A stretch of 38,772 nucleotides of DNA from Bradyrhizobium sp. YR681 (GTDB lineage Bacteria > Pseudomonadota > Alphaproteobacteria > Rhizobiales > Xanthobacteraceae). The translations under genes and the position numbers were made by a program. This document shows positions 24,269 through 32,768 of this stretch, piece after piece (the stretch's first letter is position 1; each line of letters begins with the position of its first letter). The stretch spans positions 1 to 38,772 of the forward strand of contig NZ_AKIY01000009.1 of NCBI RefSeq assembly GCF_000282615.1, written 5' to 3'. Below the pieces are notes generated by a model that was not told the DNA's origin, searched no databases, and saw nothing but the letters and a program-made list of their open reading frames with translations.

Positions 24269-25422
24269 GCGACGCGGTGTCCTTCGCGCCAGACGCTGCG
24301 GACCACGGGAACGCTGCCGGCAACATGCACGCGGATCAAATCGGCACGCTTGCCGGTCGCGACCTCGCCGCGGTCGGTGAGGCCGACCGCCTCGGCCGGC
24401 GCCTTGGTCACGGTGCGAACCGCCGCCGGCAGGCTGATCGCGGGCACGTGCTCGGGCAATTGCAGCGCGGCCATCAGCAGGCTGGACGGAATGTAGTCCG
24501 ACGACAGGATGTCGAGCAGGCCTTCGCGGGCGAGATCGACCGCGGCGATGTTGCCCGAATGCGAGCCGCCGCGCACGACGTTGGGTGCGCCCATCAGGAT
24601 ATCGATGCCGGCCTGGTGCAGGCCGCGCGCGGCTTCCAGCGTGGTCGGGAATTCCGCCACCGAGACACGATCGCGCACGGCGTCCGCGACGTTCTCCTCG
24701 GTGGTGTCGTCATGGCTCGCCAGCGGAATCCTGTACTCATGCGCCAGCGACACGATCTCACGCATGTTGCTCGCCGCATAAAGCCGCTGATATTCGAAGC
24801 GCTTTGCGAACAGCTCATCGAGCTCGGCATCGGTCTTGCCGCCGCCCTTGCCGCGGTAATAGTCGCGCAGCTTGACCTCGTCACGGAACTGACGCTGGCC
24901 GGGAGTGTGATCCATCAGCGACATCAGCTTGACGTCGGGACGGTCGATCAGCTCCTTGGCCTCCTCGACCACGCTCGGCATCGGGATCTCGCAGCGCAGA
25001 TGCAGGAAGTGGTCGGCGCGCAGCAGATTGGCGTCGCGTGCGGTGGTGATCGCGGCGGCGAGCACGCCGGCGCGACCGTCGACTTCCTCGGCGCCGTCCT
25101 CGCGCCAGACCCGGAGCGAGTCGAACACGGTGGTGATGCCCGATGTGGCGAGCTGGCCGTCATAGGAGATGACGGCTGCGACTGGATTCCAGAACACTTT
25201 TGGGCGCGGCACGTAATGCGCCTCGAGATGATCGGTGTGCAGCTCGATCAGCCCGGGCATGATGAGATCGCCGCCGGCATCCTCGGCGCCCGCGGGCGCA
25301 GTCCCATCGCCGATCCCGGCGATGCGCCCGTCGGCGAGAGCGAGCCAGCCCTGCTCGATCACCCGGTCAGCCAGCACGATCCTGGCGTTGGCGATCACAG
25401 TATCTTTCGGCTTGGCGTTCAT
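24265..25422 (-). CDS. phnM: Alpha-D-ribose 1-methylphosphonate 5-triphosphate diphosphatase PhnM
   Basis: A 385-residue amidohydrolase-superfamily enzyme that removes pyrophosphate from the phosphonylated ribose triphosphate made by PhnGHIL. It shows IMPGLIELHTDHLEAHYVPR (first metal motif), [39 protein letters not shown] and LSSDYIPSSLLMAA. ATG 25422 is preferred over 25428 because GAAGGA stands seven bases before it. It follows phnL by 11 bases and overlaps phnN. A second PhnM-like protein is encoded at 35450-36643; this one is the canonical copy by context. Confidence 0.95.
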   Translation of the reverse strand: MNAKPKDTVIANARIVLADRVIEQGWLALADGRIAGIGDGTAPAGAEDAGGDLIMPGLIELHTDHLEAHYVPRPKVFWNPVAAVISYDGQLATSGITTVFDSLRVWREDGAEEVDGRAGVLAAAITTARDANLLRADHFLHLRCEIPMPSVVEEAKELIDRPDVKLMSLMDHTPGQRQFRDEVKLRDYYRGKGGGKTDAELDELFAKRFEYQRLYAASNMREIVSLAHEYRIPLASHDDTTEENVADAVRDRVSVAEFPTTLEAARGLHQAGIDILMGAPNVVRGGSHSGNIAAVDLAREGLLDILSSDYIPSSLLMAALQLPEHVPAISLPAAVRTVTKAPAEAVGLTDRGEVATGKRADLIRVHVAGSVPVVRSVWREGHRVA

Positions 25423-25433
25423 TTCCATGTCCT

Positions 25434-26132
25434 TCAGGCGGCGGCGGCAAAGCTGGTGACGTCAACAATACGGTCGGCAATCAGATGGCGGATTTCGTCG
25501 TCATGGACAATGGCGACCATGGCGACGCCCTGGCGCTTTTTCTCGGCGACCAGCTCGACCACGACGGCGCGGTTGGCGGCATCGAGCGAGGCGGTCGGCT
25601 CGTCGAGCAGCAGGATCGGCAGGTCCGAGATGAAGCCGCGGGCGATGTTCACACGCTGCTGCTCGCCGCCGGAGAAAGTCGCCGGCGGAAGCTGCCAGAG
25701 CCGTTCGGGGATGTTGAGACGGTGCAGCAGCTCGCCCGCGCGCGCCTGCGCGTCGGCTCGGCCCATGCCGTTGACGATCAAGGGCTCGGCGACGACATCG
25801 ATGGTGGCAACGCGCGGCACCGCCCGCAGGAACTGGCTGACATAGCCGATGGTGGCGCGGCGGATGTTGAGAACCTGCCGCGGCTCGGCGGTGGCAAGAT
25901 CGACCACCGCGCCGCGATGGCGGATACCGATGCGGCCCGAGTCGCAGCGGTAATTGCCGAAGATCATCTTCAGAATCGACGATTTGCCGGCGCCTGACGG
26001 CCCCGACAGCACGACGCACTCGCCGGGATTGACCTGGAAGGTCACGCCGCTGACGACCGGCAATTCGATGCCGCCCTGCAGGTGCATCGTAAAGGTCTTC
26101 TTGGCGTCGGCGATGTCGATCATGGCGGTCAT
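25434..26132 (-). CDS. phnL: Phosphonate C-P lyase system protein PhnL (ABC-type ATP-binding)
   Basis: A 232-residue ABC ATPase-like protein: Walker A GPSGAGKSS, RRATIGYVSQFLRAVPRVAT, signature FSGGEQQRVN, Walker B ILLLDEPTASLD and the switch histidine VHDDE. In E. coli PhnL joins PhnGHI in the enzyme that displaces adenine from ATP with phosphonate. It is not a transporter part, and no membrane partner adjoins it. Three ATGs lie near the start (26144, 26132, 26123); 26132 has AAGGAT about ten bases upstream. It follows phnK with a short gap. Confidence 0.94.
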   Translation of the reverse strand: MTAMIDIADAKKTFTMHLQGGIELPVVSGVTFQVNPGECVVLSGPSGAGKSSILKMIFGNYRCDSGRIGIRHRGAVVDLATAEPRQVLNIRRATIGYVSQFLRAVPRVATIDVVAEPLIVNGMGRADAQARAGELLHRLNIPERLWQLPPATFSGGEQQRVNIARGFISDLPILLLDEPTASLDAANRAVVVELVAEKKRQGVAMVAIVHDDEIRHLIADRIVDVTSFAAAA

Positions 26133-26155
26133 CGGAAAACTCATCCTTGGAAGGC

Positions 26156-26953
26156 TTATGGCGGCAAAATCGAGGAGACGAGGAGTTGCGTATAGGGCTC
26201 GCGGGGATCGTCGAGCACCTGGTCGGTCAGGCCGGTCTCGATGACGCGGCCGCCCTTCATCACCATCACCCGGTGCGACAACAGCCGCGCGACCGCGAGA
26301 TCGTGGGTGACGATGATGACGGCAAGATGCAGCTCGGCAACGAGGCTGCGCACGAGGTCGAGCAAGCGCGCCTGCACGGAGACGTCGAGGCCGCCGGTCG
26401 GCTCGTCCATGAACACCAGCCGCGGCTCGGTGACGAGATTGCGCGCGATCTGGAGCCGCTGGCGCATGCCGCCGGAATAGGTGCGCGGCGCATCGTCGAT
26501 GCGCGCTGTGTCGATCTCGACGCGGCCAAGCCAGTCGGATGCGGTCTCACGGATGCGACCATAGTGATTCCAGCCCACCGCCATCAGCCGCTCGCCGACA
26601 TTGGCACCGGCCGAGACCGCCATGCGCAGGCCCTGCGCGGGATCCTGGTGCACAAAGCCCCAGTCGGTGCGGAACAGGAAGCGGCGCTCGGCTTCGCCCA
26701 GCGTGGTGAGATCACGGGTGATACCTTCACGCATGCGATACGAAACATGGCCGCCGCTCGGCGCGAGCTGGCCGGACAGCATTTGCAGCAGCGTCGATTT
26801 GCCCGAGCCGGATTCGCCGACGATGGCGAGCACCTCACCGGGGTAGAGCGAGAAGGAGACGTCGCGGCAGGCCGCGATACGACCGTAGGACTTGCTGAGA
26901 GCTTCGGCGACCAGCAGCGGCTGGTCATTCTCGAGCGCGGCTTGATCAGCCAT
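26156..26953 (-). CDS. phnK: Phosphonate C-P lyase system protein PhnK (ABC-type ATP-binding)
   Basis: A 265-residue ABC ATPase-like subunit with Walker A GESGSGKST, WGFVHQDPAQGLRM (Q-loop), signature YSGGMRQRLQ, Walker B LVFMDEPTGGLD and THDLAVARLLSHRV. In E. coli PhnK docks on the PhnGHIJ core complex and ATP turnover drives its opening. The gene overlaps phnJ by eight bases and precedes phnL. The sequence is as expected for the family, with no missing motif. Confidence 0.95.
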   Translation of the reverse strand: MADQAALENDQPLLVAEALSKSYGRIAACRDVSFSLYPGEVLAIVGESGSGKSTLLQMLSGQLAPSGGHVSYRMREGITRDLTTLGEAERRFLFRTDWGFVHQDPAQGLRMAVSAGANVGERLMAVGWNHYGRIRETASDWLGRVEIDTARIDDAPRTYSGGMRQRLQIARNLVTEPRLVFMDEPTGGLDVSVQARLLDLVRSLVAELHLAVIIVTHDLAVARLLSHRVMVMKGGRVIETGLTDQVLDDPREPYTQLLVSSILPP

Positions 26954-27842
26954 TTGATTTCTCCTGCGCCTTCTCCTTGTACGGCGCGGCGCTCAGGCTG
27001 CCGTGATGGCCGGCGGCCTGACGGCCCTCGCAATAGTCGGTGTCCGAGCAGACGAACATACGGCCGCCCTTGTCGTCGGTGACGATCTCGTCGAGGTAGG
27101 AATTTTCCGCCGCGCACAGCGCGCAGGGCGCGTTGAAACGATATGGCTCGAACGGATGATCCTCGAAATCGAGCGACACCACCTGCGTGTAGGGTGGGAT
27201 CGCATAGATGCGCTTCTCGCGGCCCGCGCCGAACAATTGCAGCGCCGGGCAATTGTCCATCTTGGGGTTGTCGAATTTCGGCGTCGGCGACGGGTCCATC
27301 ACGTAGCGCGCATTGACCTTCACCGGATAGGCGTAGGCGGTGGCGATGTGGCCGAAGCGGGCGATGTCCTCGTAGAGCTTGACGTGCATCAGGCCGTATT
27401 CGGCCAGCGCATGCATGCGGCGCGTCTCGGTCTCGCGCGGCTCGAGGAAGCGCAGCGGCTCCGGGATCGGCACCTGATAGACCAGCACCTGATTCGCGTG
27501 CAGCGACGTCTCCGGAATGCGGTGACGGGTCTGGATCACGGTCGCCTCATCGGTCGCCGTCGTCGTGGCGACGCCGGCGGTCTTGGCGAAGAATTTTCGG
27601 ATCGAGATCGCGTTGGTGGTGTCGTCCGACCCCTGGTCGATTACTTTCAGAACGTCGCTCGGGCCGAGGATCGCAGCCGTCACCTGCACGCCGCCGGTGC
27701 CCCAGCCATAGGGCATCGGCATTTCGCGGCTGGCGAACGGCACCTGATAGCCGGGGATCGCGATCGCTTTCAGGATCGCGCGGCGGATCATCCGCTTGGT
27801 CTGCTCGTCGAGATAGGCGAAATTGTAGGCGGGCGCGTTCAT
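26946..27842 (-). CDS. phnJ: Alpha-D-ribose 1-methylphosphonate 5-phosphate C-P lyase PhnJ
   Basis: The 298-residue radical-SAM enzyme that breaks the carbon-phosphorus bond, releasing methane or another hydrocarbon and ribosyl 1,2-cyclic phosphate 5-phosphate. The unusual cluster motif CX2CX21C is intact (Cys240, Cys243, Cys265), and the extra conserved cysteine, Cys271, follows at the family spacing; these match E. coli Cys241/244/266/272. The start region YNFAYLDEQTKRMIRRAILK is also typical. Its ATG overlaps the phnI stop (ATGA at 27839-27842). It forms the core complex with PhnGHI. Confidence 0.97.
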   Translation of the reverse strand: MNAPAYNFAYLDEQTKRMIRRAILKAIAIPGYQVPFASREMPMPYGWGTGGVQVTAAILGPSDVLKVIDQGSDDTTNAISIRKFFAKTAGVATTTATDEATVIQTRHRIPETSLHANQVLVYQVPIPEPLRFLEPRETETRRMHALAEYGLMHVKLYEDIARFGHIATAYAYPVKVNARYVMDPSPTPKFDNPKMDNCPALQLFGAGREKRIYAIPPYTQVVSLDFEDHPFEPYRFNAPCALCAAENSYLDEIVTDDKGGRMFVCSDTDYCEGRQAAGHHGSLSAAPYKEKAQEKSNG

Positions 27843-28942
27843 TCCGCGGCCTCCTTCATGGCGTCGGGCGCGCTGGCCTCGGCAAATTCCTTGCGCAACT
27901 TACGCAGGAGGCCGAGCTCGGACTGGAAGTCGACATAATGCGGCAGCTTCAGATGCTCAACGAAGCCGGTCGCCTGGACGTTGTCCGAATGCGACATCAC
28001 GAATTCTTCATCTTGCGCCGGGGCAAGCGCCTCCTCGCCGAGTTCGCGGGCACGCAGCGCCCGGTCGACCAGCGCCATCGACATGGTCTTGCGCTCGCTC
28101 TGGCCGAAGGCGAGGCCATAGCCGCGGGTGAAGCACGGCGCTTCCGTCGCAGAACCCTTGAACTGGTTGACCATCTGGCACTCGGTGAGCTCGATCGCGC
28201 CGAGCGGCACGGCAAAGCCGACATCCTCGGCGAACAACTCGACCTCGACCTCGCCGAAGCGGATCTCGCCGACGAAGGGATGGTTGCGACCATAGCCGCG
28301 CTGGGTGGAATAGCCCATCGCGAGCAGAAATCCTTCGTCGCCGCGCGCGAGGTTTTGCAGGCGCAGATCGCGGTCCGCCGGGAAATTCAGCGGCTCGCGC
28401 GTGAGATCGCCGACGCTGGCGCCCTCCTCGGCCTGCGGAGAGGATTCGATCAGCCCGTCGCGGCCGAGAATATCGGTCACGCGCGGCGTCGGTGCCGTCG
28501 AGGCTTCAGCTGCCGCCGGCGCCTCCGGCACAAACCCTTCCGCGAGCGAGGGATCGAGCAGACGGTGCGTGTAGTCGAAGGTCGGCCCGAGGATCTGGCC
28601 GCCGGGAATGTCCTTGAAGGTCGCGGACACCCGCCGCTGCACTCGCATCGCGCCGGTCTCGACCGGCTCGCTGGCGCCGAAACGCGGCAAGGTGGCGCGG
28701 AAGGCGCGCACCAGGAAGATCGCCTCGATGAGATCGCCGCGCGCCTGCTTGATCGCGAGCGCCGCGAGTTCGCGATCATAGAGCGAGCCTTCGCTCATGA
28801 CGCGATCGACGGCCAGCCCAAGCTGCTCCGAGATCTGGTCGAGGGAGATTTCCGCAACGCTCTGGTCGCCGCGCCGCGCATGGGCGAGCAGGCGATGGGC
28901 GTTCTCGATGGCGCGTTCGCCGCCTTTGACTGCGACATACAT
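27839..28942 (-). CDS. phnI: Carbon-phosphorus lyase core complex subunit PhnI
   Basis: A 367-residue protein beginning MYVAVKGGERAIENAHRLLA, the PhnI signature, with KDIPGGQILGPTFDYTHRLLDPSLAEGF and MGYSTQRGYGRNHPFVGEIRFGEVEV further on. In E. coli PhnI carries the nucleosidase activity that, with PhnG, PhnH and PhnL, attaches the phosphonate to ribose 5-triphosphate. The length is a little above E. coli's 354; an extra low-complexity stretch (EAPAAAEASTAPTPR) near residues 142-156 may account for it. It lies three bases after phnH. Confidence 0.96.
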   Translation of the reverse strand: MYVAVKGGERAIENAHRLLAHARRGDQSVAEISLDQISEQLGLAVDRVMSEGSLYDRELAALAIKQARGDLIEAIFLVRAFRATLPRFGASEPVETGAMRVQRRVSATFKDIPGGQILGPTFDYTHRLLDPSLAEGFVPEAPAAAEASTAPTPRVTDILGRDGLIESSPQAEEGASVGDLTREPLNFPADRDLRLQNLARGDEGFLLAMGYSTQRGYGRNHPFVGEIRFGEVEVELFAEDVGFAVPLGAIELTECQMVNQFKGSATEAPCFTRGYGLAFGQSERKTMSMALVDRALRARELGEEALAPAQDEEFVMSHSDNVQATGFVEHLKLPHYVDFQSELGLLRKLRKEFAEASAPDAMKEAAE

Positions 28943-28945
28943 GCT

Positions 28946-29554
28946 TCAGCTTCCTTTGCTCACGACGCGCGTGGTGCGGGGGATCGCGACCACGGCGTCA
29001 TCCGCGACCAGCACGACGTCGATGCCGCGCGGAAACAGCGCCTCGTTCATGCCCAGCCGCTCGAACAGGTCGAACGGCTTGATCGACGCCTGGAGCGTCG
29101 CAACGCCGTCGATGCCGGGGCCGCGCAGCTCGAAGCTTCGTCCAGCATCAAGGCTCTCGACCTGGATGATCACCGTGGTCGAACGATCCGGATATTCGCT
29201 GGTGCCGAGCGCGAAGCATTCGAGCGCCGGCAGCAAGGCGCCCTCGCTGACCAGCGCGAATGCCGCGATCGAGGAATCCTGCACCACGGGTGCACCGGTG
29301 TGGAATTTCAGCCACTTCGTGACGTCGGAACTTTCCGACATCCGCGCATCGAGCCAGAGCGGCGTGTCGTGGTCGAACAGCGTCAGCGCAATCGCGGCAG
29401 TGCCGCGCATCATCGTGGCAGGCGCGCCCGCCATCGGCACGATGCGCTGGACCGAGCCCGGCCGCGCCATCGCGTCCATGACCGAACGAAAGGTCGATTG
29501 CGCCGACAACACCTTGTCGACGAAACCGGGCGGCAATTCCGCAATCGTGGTCAT
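28946..29554 (-). CDS. phnH: Carbon-phosphorus lyase core complex subunit PhnH
   Basis: A 202-residue subunit of the C-P lyase core complex. It begins MTTIAELPPGFVDKVLSAQS, followed by TFRSVMDAMARPGSVQRI, the signature of PhnH, then LFDHDTPLWLD and a RGIDVVLV strand near the end. PhnH has a PLP-transferase-like fold without PLP and is required for the phosphonate-nucleotide step. The ATG at 29554 fits the family start; the frame stays open further upstream across phnG, but that part is antisense-like filler. It is separated from phnG by four bases. Confidence 0.95.
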   Translation of the reverse strand: MTTIAELPPGFVDKVLSAQSTFRSVMDAMARPGSVQRIVPMAGAPATMMRGTAAIALTLFDHDTPLWLDARMSESSDVTKWLKFHTGAPVVQDSSIAAFALVSEGALLPALECFALGTSEYPDRSTTVIIQVESLDAGRSFELRGPGIDGVATLQASIKPFDLFERLGMNEALFPRGIDVVLVADDAVVAIPRTTRVVSKGS

Positions 29555-29558
29555 GGCC

Positions 29559-30023
29559 TCACCCCTCACCGCGCACCATGGTGTAGAAATCAACCTTCGT
29601 CGCGGCGGTCTCCGCCGCTGTCCGGTTCCGGCGCAGCATAAGCTGCTCACGCAACGGCGCGATAACATCCCGCTCCACCGGTCCGCCAAAATCCCGCGAC
29701 TGCACCAGTGCATCGCACAGTGCGATCAACCGCGCCTTCTCGCCATCGCGCCCGAGCGTGTAGCCGAAGCCGACCTCCCCGCTCGCAAGCCGCACCGCGG
29801 CGCGCGACACCGTGGCTTCGCCGAGATTGAACGGCGCGCCGTCGCCGCCGACCCGCCCGCGCAGCATGACGAGGCCGTTTTCCGGCACGCGCAGATCCTG
29901 ATGGGCCGGAAGCGCGAAGTTGCGGAGGCGAGCGGCGATCTCGCCCGCCTCCGCATGCGCCAGCACGGCCATGGCGGCCTGGCGCTGGGCTTGCTGATTG
30001 TCTTGCTGGGTCACCAAATCCAC
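29559..30023 (-). CDS. phnG: Carbon-phosphorus lyase core complex subunit PhnG
   Basis: A 154-residue subunit, first gene of the phnGHIJKLMN operon. The sequence shows RQAAMAVLAHAEAGEIAARL, VPENGLVMLRGRVGGDGAPFNLGEATVSRAAVRL and GFGYTLGRDGEKARLIALCDAL, the PhnG pattern. It starts at GTG 30023 (a second GTG lies three codons later), with GAGAG five bases upstream. It is preceded by a Pho-box-like repeat, a -10 candidate and a 26-bp palindrome, so expression should answer to PhoB and the divergent PhnF. Confidence 0.94.
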   Translation of the reverse strand: MDLVTQQDNQQAQRQAAMAVLAHAEAGEIAARLRNFALPAHQDLRVPENGLVMLRGRVGGDGAPFNLGEATVSRAAVRLASGEVGFGYTLGRDGEKARLIALCDALVQSRDFGGPVERDVIAPLREQLMLRRNRTAAETAATKVDFYTMVRGEG

Positions 30024-30053
30024 CGAGCTCTCTTACGAAAACTTGCCGAAGCC

Positions 30054-30079
30054 AAGTTGTCTATGATAGTAGACAACTT
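30054..30079. promoter_or_regulatory. Putative PhnF operator
   Basis: Perfect ten-base arms AAGTTGTCTA and TAGACAACTT are separated by TGATAG. The site lies 31 bases upstream of the phnG start codon, just downstream of and overlapping the -10 candidate at 30078-30083, and 64 bases before phnF. GTCTA/TAGAC half-sites suit a GntR/HutC-type dimer. PhnF binding is inferred from position. Confidence 0.7.
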
Positions 30080-30083
30080 CATA
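30078..30083 (-). promoter_or_regulatory. Candidate -10 element of the phnG promoter
   Basis: On the minus strand this reads TATGAA. It starts ten bases after the end of the Pho-box-like repeat, the spacing found at PhoB-dependent promoters where the Pho box replaces the -35. It overlaps the edge of the palindrome at 30054-30079. Confidence 0.45.
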
Positions 30084-30093
30084 CGGAAGCGCC

Positions 30094-30111
30094 ATGACTG
30101 TTTCGTGACAA
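30094..30111 (-). promoter_or_regulatory. Pho-box-like PhoB site upstream of phnG
   Basis: The minus strand reads TTGTCAC-GAAA-CAGTCAT: two heptamers resembling CTGTCAT (5/7 and 6/7) with a four-base spacer, oriented toward phnG. The layout matches the PhoB 7-4-7 direct repeat. Control by phosphate starvation is inferred. Confidence 0.6.
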
Positions 30112-30143
30112 AGGTGTGATTTCCGGAGTAGGTTGCCGGCGAC

Positions 30144-30872
30144 ATGAGCATGCAGGACACCGCCTCTTCGGGCGTCGCGCTGTGGCGCCTCGTTGCCGAC
30201 GGCATCGAGCGGGGCATTGCCGACGGCCGCTTTGCGGCCGGCGACAAATTGCCGGGCGAGATGGAGATCGCCGAAACCTACCGGGTGAACCGCCACACCG
30301 TGCGGCGCGCGCTGGCCGCGCTCGCCGAACGCGGCATCGTGCGCGCCGAGCGCGGCAGCGGAACCTATGTCGAGGCGCAGAAGCTCGCCTATCCCCTGCG
30401 CTCGCGCACGCGCTTCTCCGAGATCGTCGGCGCCGACGGCCGTGAGCCGCATGGCCGCTTGATCGAAGCATCGGAAGACGTCGCAACGCGTGAGCTGGCG
30501 AAGGAGCTGGGGTTGAAGACCGGCGCGCCGCTGGTGCGGATCGAGGCCATCCGCCTTGCCGACCGCACGCCGATCTGCGTCTCCACCACGTGGTTGTCAG
30601 CCGAGCTGTTTCCGGGCGCGGGCGAGGTGTTCGCCGCCACACGCTCGATGACGAAACTGCTCGAGCATTACGGCGTTCGCGACTACCGTCGCGGTGCCAC
30701 CCGGATCACCGCCGGCATTGTCGACGCCACCGACGCCGCGCGGCTCGATCTGCCGCTGGGACGGCCGATCCTGGTGGTGGACGCCACCGACCACGATCTC
30801 GTCGGCAAGCCGCTGGTGACGAAGCATTCGCGCTTTGCGGCGGAGCGGGTGGAGTTTCTGGTGGAGCCGTAG
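30144..30872 (+). CDS. phnF: GntR family regulator PhnF (HutC subfamily)
   Basis: A 242-residue regulator. The N-terminal winged HTH reads GVALWRLVADGIERGIADGRFAAGDKLPGEMEIAETYRVNRHTVRRALAALAERGIVRAERGSG in short motifs, and the rest is a UTRA effector domain (residues about 85-240) with TRFSEIVG and the ICVSTTWLSAELFPGAGEVF segment. HutC/UTRA proteins sense small phosphorylated or acidic ligands. It is divergent from phnG, and the palindrome at 30054-30079 between them is its likely operator; it would repress phnG. ATG 30144 or 30150 could start it. Confidence 0.94.
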   Translation: MSMQDTASSGVALWRLVADGIERGIADGRFAAGDKLPGEMEIAETYRVNRHTVRRALAALAERGIVRAERGSGTYVEAQKLAYPLRSRTRFSEIVGADGREPHGRLIEASEDVATRELAKELGLKTGAPLVRIEAIRLADRTPICVSTTWLSAELFPGAGEVFAATRSMTKLLEHYGVRDYRRGATRITAGIVDATDAARLDLPLGRPILVVDATDHDLVGKPLVTKHSRFAAERVEFLVEP

Positions 30873-30903
30873 AGGACGAATCCTCGCTCCGCGAATCCGG
30901 ACT

Positions 30904-30995
30904 CGTAGGGTGGGCAAAGGCGCACTTCGCGCCGTGCCCACGATCTCTCTCGATCGTTAAAGGTGGTGGGCACGCTGCGCTTTGCCCACCCTACG
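30904..30995. repeat. Palindromic repeat, family C, copy 2
   Basis: Starts CGTAGGGTGGGCAAAGGCGC and ends GCGCTTTGCCCACCCTACG, with inner GTGCCCAC and GTGGGCAC pairing. The 92-base unit lies between the convergent phnF and phnE2 genes. Confidence 0.85.
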
Positions 30996-31005
30996 GCACC
31001 TTTGA

Positions 31006-31854
31006 TCAGGCGACAGCACGCCTGCCAATAATGGCAAACCGCAGCTTGCTGGAAACGAAATCGATCGCAGCGACCGCGACCAGGATCATCAAGATCAGGA
31101 ACGACACCCTCTGCCATTCCAGCACGCGAATCTGCTCGGCGAGCTGGAGGCCGATGCCGCCGGCACCGACGATGCCGATGATGGTGGCCGAACGGGTGTT
31201 GGATTCGATGAAGTAGAGCACCTGGCCGGCAATCACGGGCAGGACCTGCGGCAGCAGGCCGAAGCGAATCTCGTGCAGCGGGCTGCCGCCGGAGGCGCGG
31301 ATGCCCTCGACCTGCTTCTGGTCGGCGCCTTCGATCGCTTCGGAGAACAGTTTTCCGAAGGCGCCGAAGTCCGACACGGCGATGGCGAGCACGCCGGCGA
31401 ACGGGCCGAGGCCGACTACGTTGATCCACACCAGCGCCCAGATCAGCGTGTCGACGCCGCGGATCGAATCCAGGAAGCGCCTGATGGGAAAGCGCAGGAT
31501 CTGCGAAGGTATGACGTTGCGCGCGGCGAGCAGGCTGACCGGAAGCGCGAAGACAGCGGCGAGCGTCGTGCCCAGCAACGCGATCGAGAGTGTCTCGCCC
31601 AATGCCTTCAGATAGACCGGCAGCGACGAGCCCGGATCCGGCGGAATCATCATCAGGCTGATCCAGCCGAGCTGGCTCAGCCCTGCGAAGAAGCGCGACG
31701 GCGAGAAATCGAGATCGACGAGGCCGTAGACCAGGATCGCGAGCGCCGCGACGATCGTCGCCGGCATGGCGAGCCGCGCCGAAGCCGGCCGGTCGAACAT
31801 TTCGGGGTAGCGCGCGCGGATCTGCGCGGTGTCGACCTCCTGCGGCCTCGTCAC
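31006..31854 (-). CDS. phnE2: Phosphonate ABC transporter permease PhnE (second copy)
   Basis: A 282-residue inner-membrane permease. A cytoplasmic start of about 28 residues is followed by some six hydrophobic helices, the first at about 29-48. The ATPase-contact (EAA-type) loop is EGADQKQVEGIRASGGSPLHEIRFGLLPQVLP, followed by FIESNTRSATIIGIVGAGGIGLQLAEQIR, both typical for PhnE. Its start overlaps the phnE1 stop by four bases. Together the two permeases form a heterodimer channel for PhnC and PhnD. The order C-D-E-E resembles the PhoCDET system of Sinorhizobium, which carries phosphate as well as phosphonates. Confidence 0.93.
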   Translation of the reverse strand: MTRPQEVDTAQIRARYPEMFDRPASARLAMPATIVAALAILVYGLVDLDFSPSRFFAGLSQLGWISLMMIPPDPGSSLPVYLKALGETLSIALLGTTLAAVFALPVSLLAARNVIPSQILRFPIRRFLDSIRGVDTLIWALVWINVVGLGPFAGVLAIAVSDFGAFGKLFSEAIEGADQKQVEGIRASGGSPLHEIRFGLLPQVLPVIAGQVLYFIESNTRSATIIGIVGAGGIGLQLAEQIRVLEWQRVSFLILMILVAVAAIDFVSSKLRFAIIGRRAVA

Positions 31855-32735
31855 GTCCGCGCCTCCCTGCCGAACAGGCGGCCGCGCAGCCAGCCGGTGC
31901 CGATGTCGATGATGAAGACGGTGATGATGATGGTGAGCAGGATCGCGCTGACATCCGAATAATAGAACTTGCGGATCGCGACGACGAGCTCCTGGCCGAT
32001 GCCGCCGGCGCCGACGAAACCCATGACAGAGGCTTCGCGGACGTTGATCTCGAAGCGCAACAGCGCGTAGCTGGCATAGCCCGCCGTCACCTGCGGCACG
32101 ATGGCAAAGCGCATGCAGGCGAGCCAGCTCGCGCCGGTCGAGCGGATGCCTTCGACCGGCTTCATGTCGGCGTTCTCGACGATCTCCGAGAACAGCTTTC
32201 CGAGCGCACCGGTGGAGTGGATCGCGATCGCGAGCACGCCGGCCATCGGACCGAGACCGAAGGCGATCACGAAGATCAGCGCGAAGACGATGCCGGGGAC
32301 GGTGCGCGCGAACTCGAGCAGGCGGCGCACCACGAAACGCAGCCAGGGTGCCGGCGAGGTGTTTTCAGCCGCGAAGAAATTCAGGCAAAATGCGAGGGTC
32401 GCGCCGATCAGCGTGCCGACATAGGAGATCAGCAGCGTCTCACCCAGCATCTTCAGCCATTTGCGCCAGCCCCACAGCCATTCGCCGACATCGGTCCAGA
32501 CCCGCTGGCCGTTGTCGAGCGTGAGGATGCGGTCGAAATAGCTGACGAAGTTGCCGAAATAGGTGAACAGCGTGCGCAGATTCACTTCGGCGCCGACCGC
32601 GGCGAGAAGCAGCGCGGCGGCGAACACCGCGGCTCCGAGCAGGAGACGGAGCCGCCTGCGCGCGACCGCCCGGCCATAGGCGGCGTTCAGCGCAGCCAGT
32701 TGCTGCTCGGGCAGGATCGAAACCGCGAGGGTCAT
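31851..32735 (-). CDS. phnE1: Phosphonate ABC transporter permease PhnE (first copy)
   Basis: A 294-residue permease. The basic cytoplasmic start (residues 20-28, GRAVARRRLRL) leads into a first helix at about 30-48, and several more follow. The ATPase-contact loop is ENADMKPVEGIRSTGASWLACMRFAIVPQV, followed by FEINVREASVMGFVGAGGIGQELVVAIR. The two PhnE proteins share the GIR(A/S)xG and VGAGGIG motifs but are otherwise diverged, as expected for an obligate pair. It is separated from phnD by 76 bases containing a terminator-like hairpin. Confidence 0.93.
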   Translation of the reverse strand: MTLAVSILPEQQLAALNAAYGRAVARRRLRLLLGAAVFAAALLLAAVGAEVNLRTLFTYFGNFVSYFDRILTLDNGQRVWTDVGEWLWGWRKWLKMLGETLLISYVGTLIGATLAFCLNFFAAENTSPAPWLRFVVRRLLEFARTVPGIVFALIFVIAFGLGPMAGVLAIAIHSTGALGKLFSEIVENADMKPVEGIRSTGASWLACMRFAIVPQVTAGYASYALLRFEINVREASVMGFVGAGGIGQELVVAIRKFYYSDVSAILLTIIITVFIIDIGTGWLRGRLFGREART

Positions 32736-32768
32736 GGGATCAGGGAAAGTGGCCGATCAGAAGAGAAA

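Noticed and set aside
24244..25845. A 533-codon plus-strand frame
   Set aside because: It is antisense to phnM and part of phnL, without motifs.
27938..29641. A 567-codon plus-strand frame
   Set aside because: It is antisense to phnI and phnH, which are secure.
30683..32077. A 464-codon minus-strand frame crossing phnE1, phnE2, a repeat and phnF
   Set aside because: It runs out of frame through two permease genes and a palindrome; its protein is low-complexity and Arg/Ala-rich.
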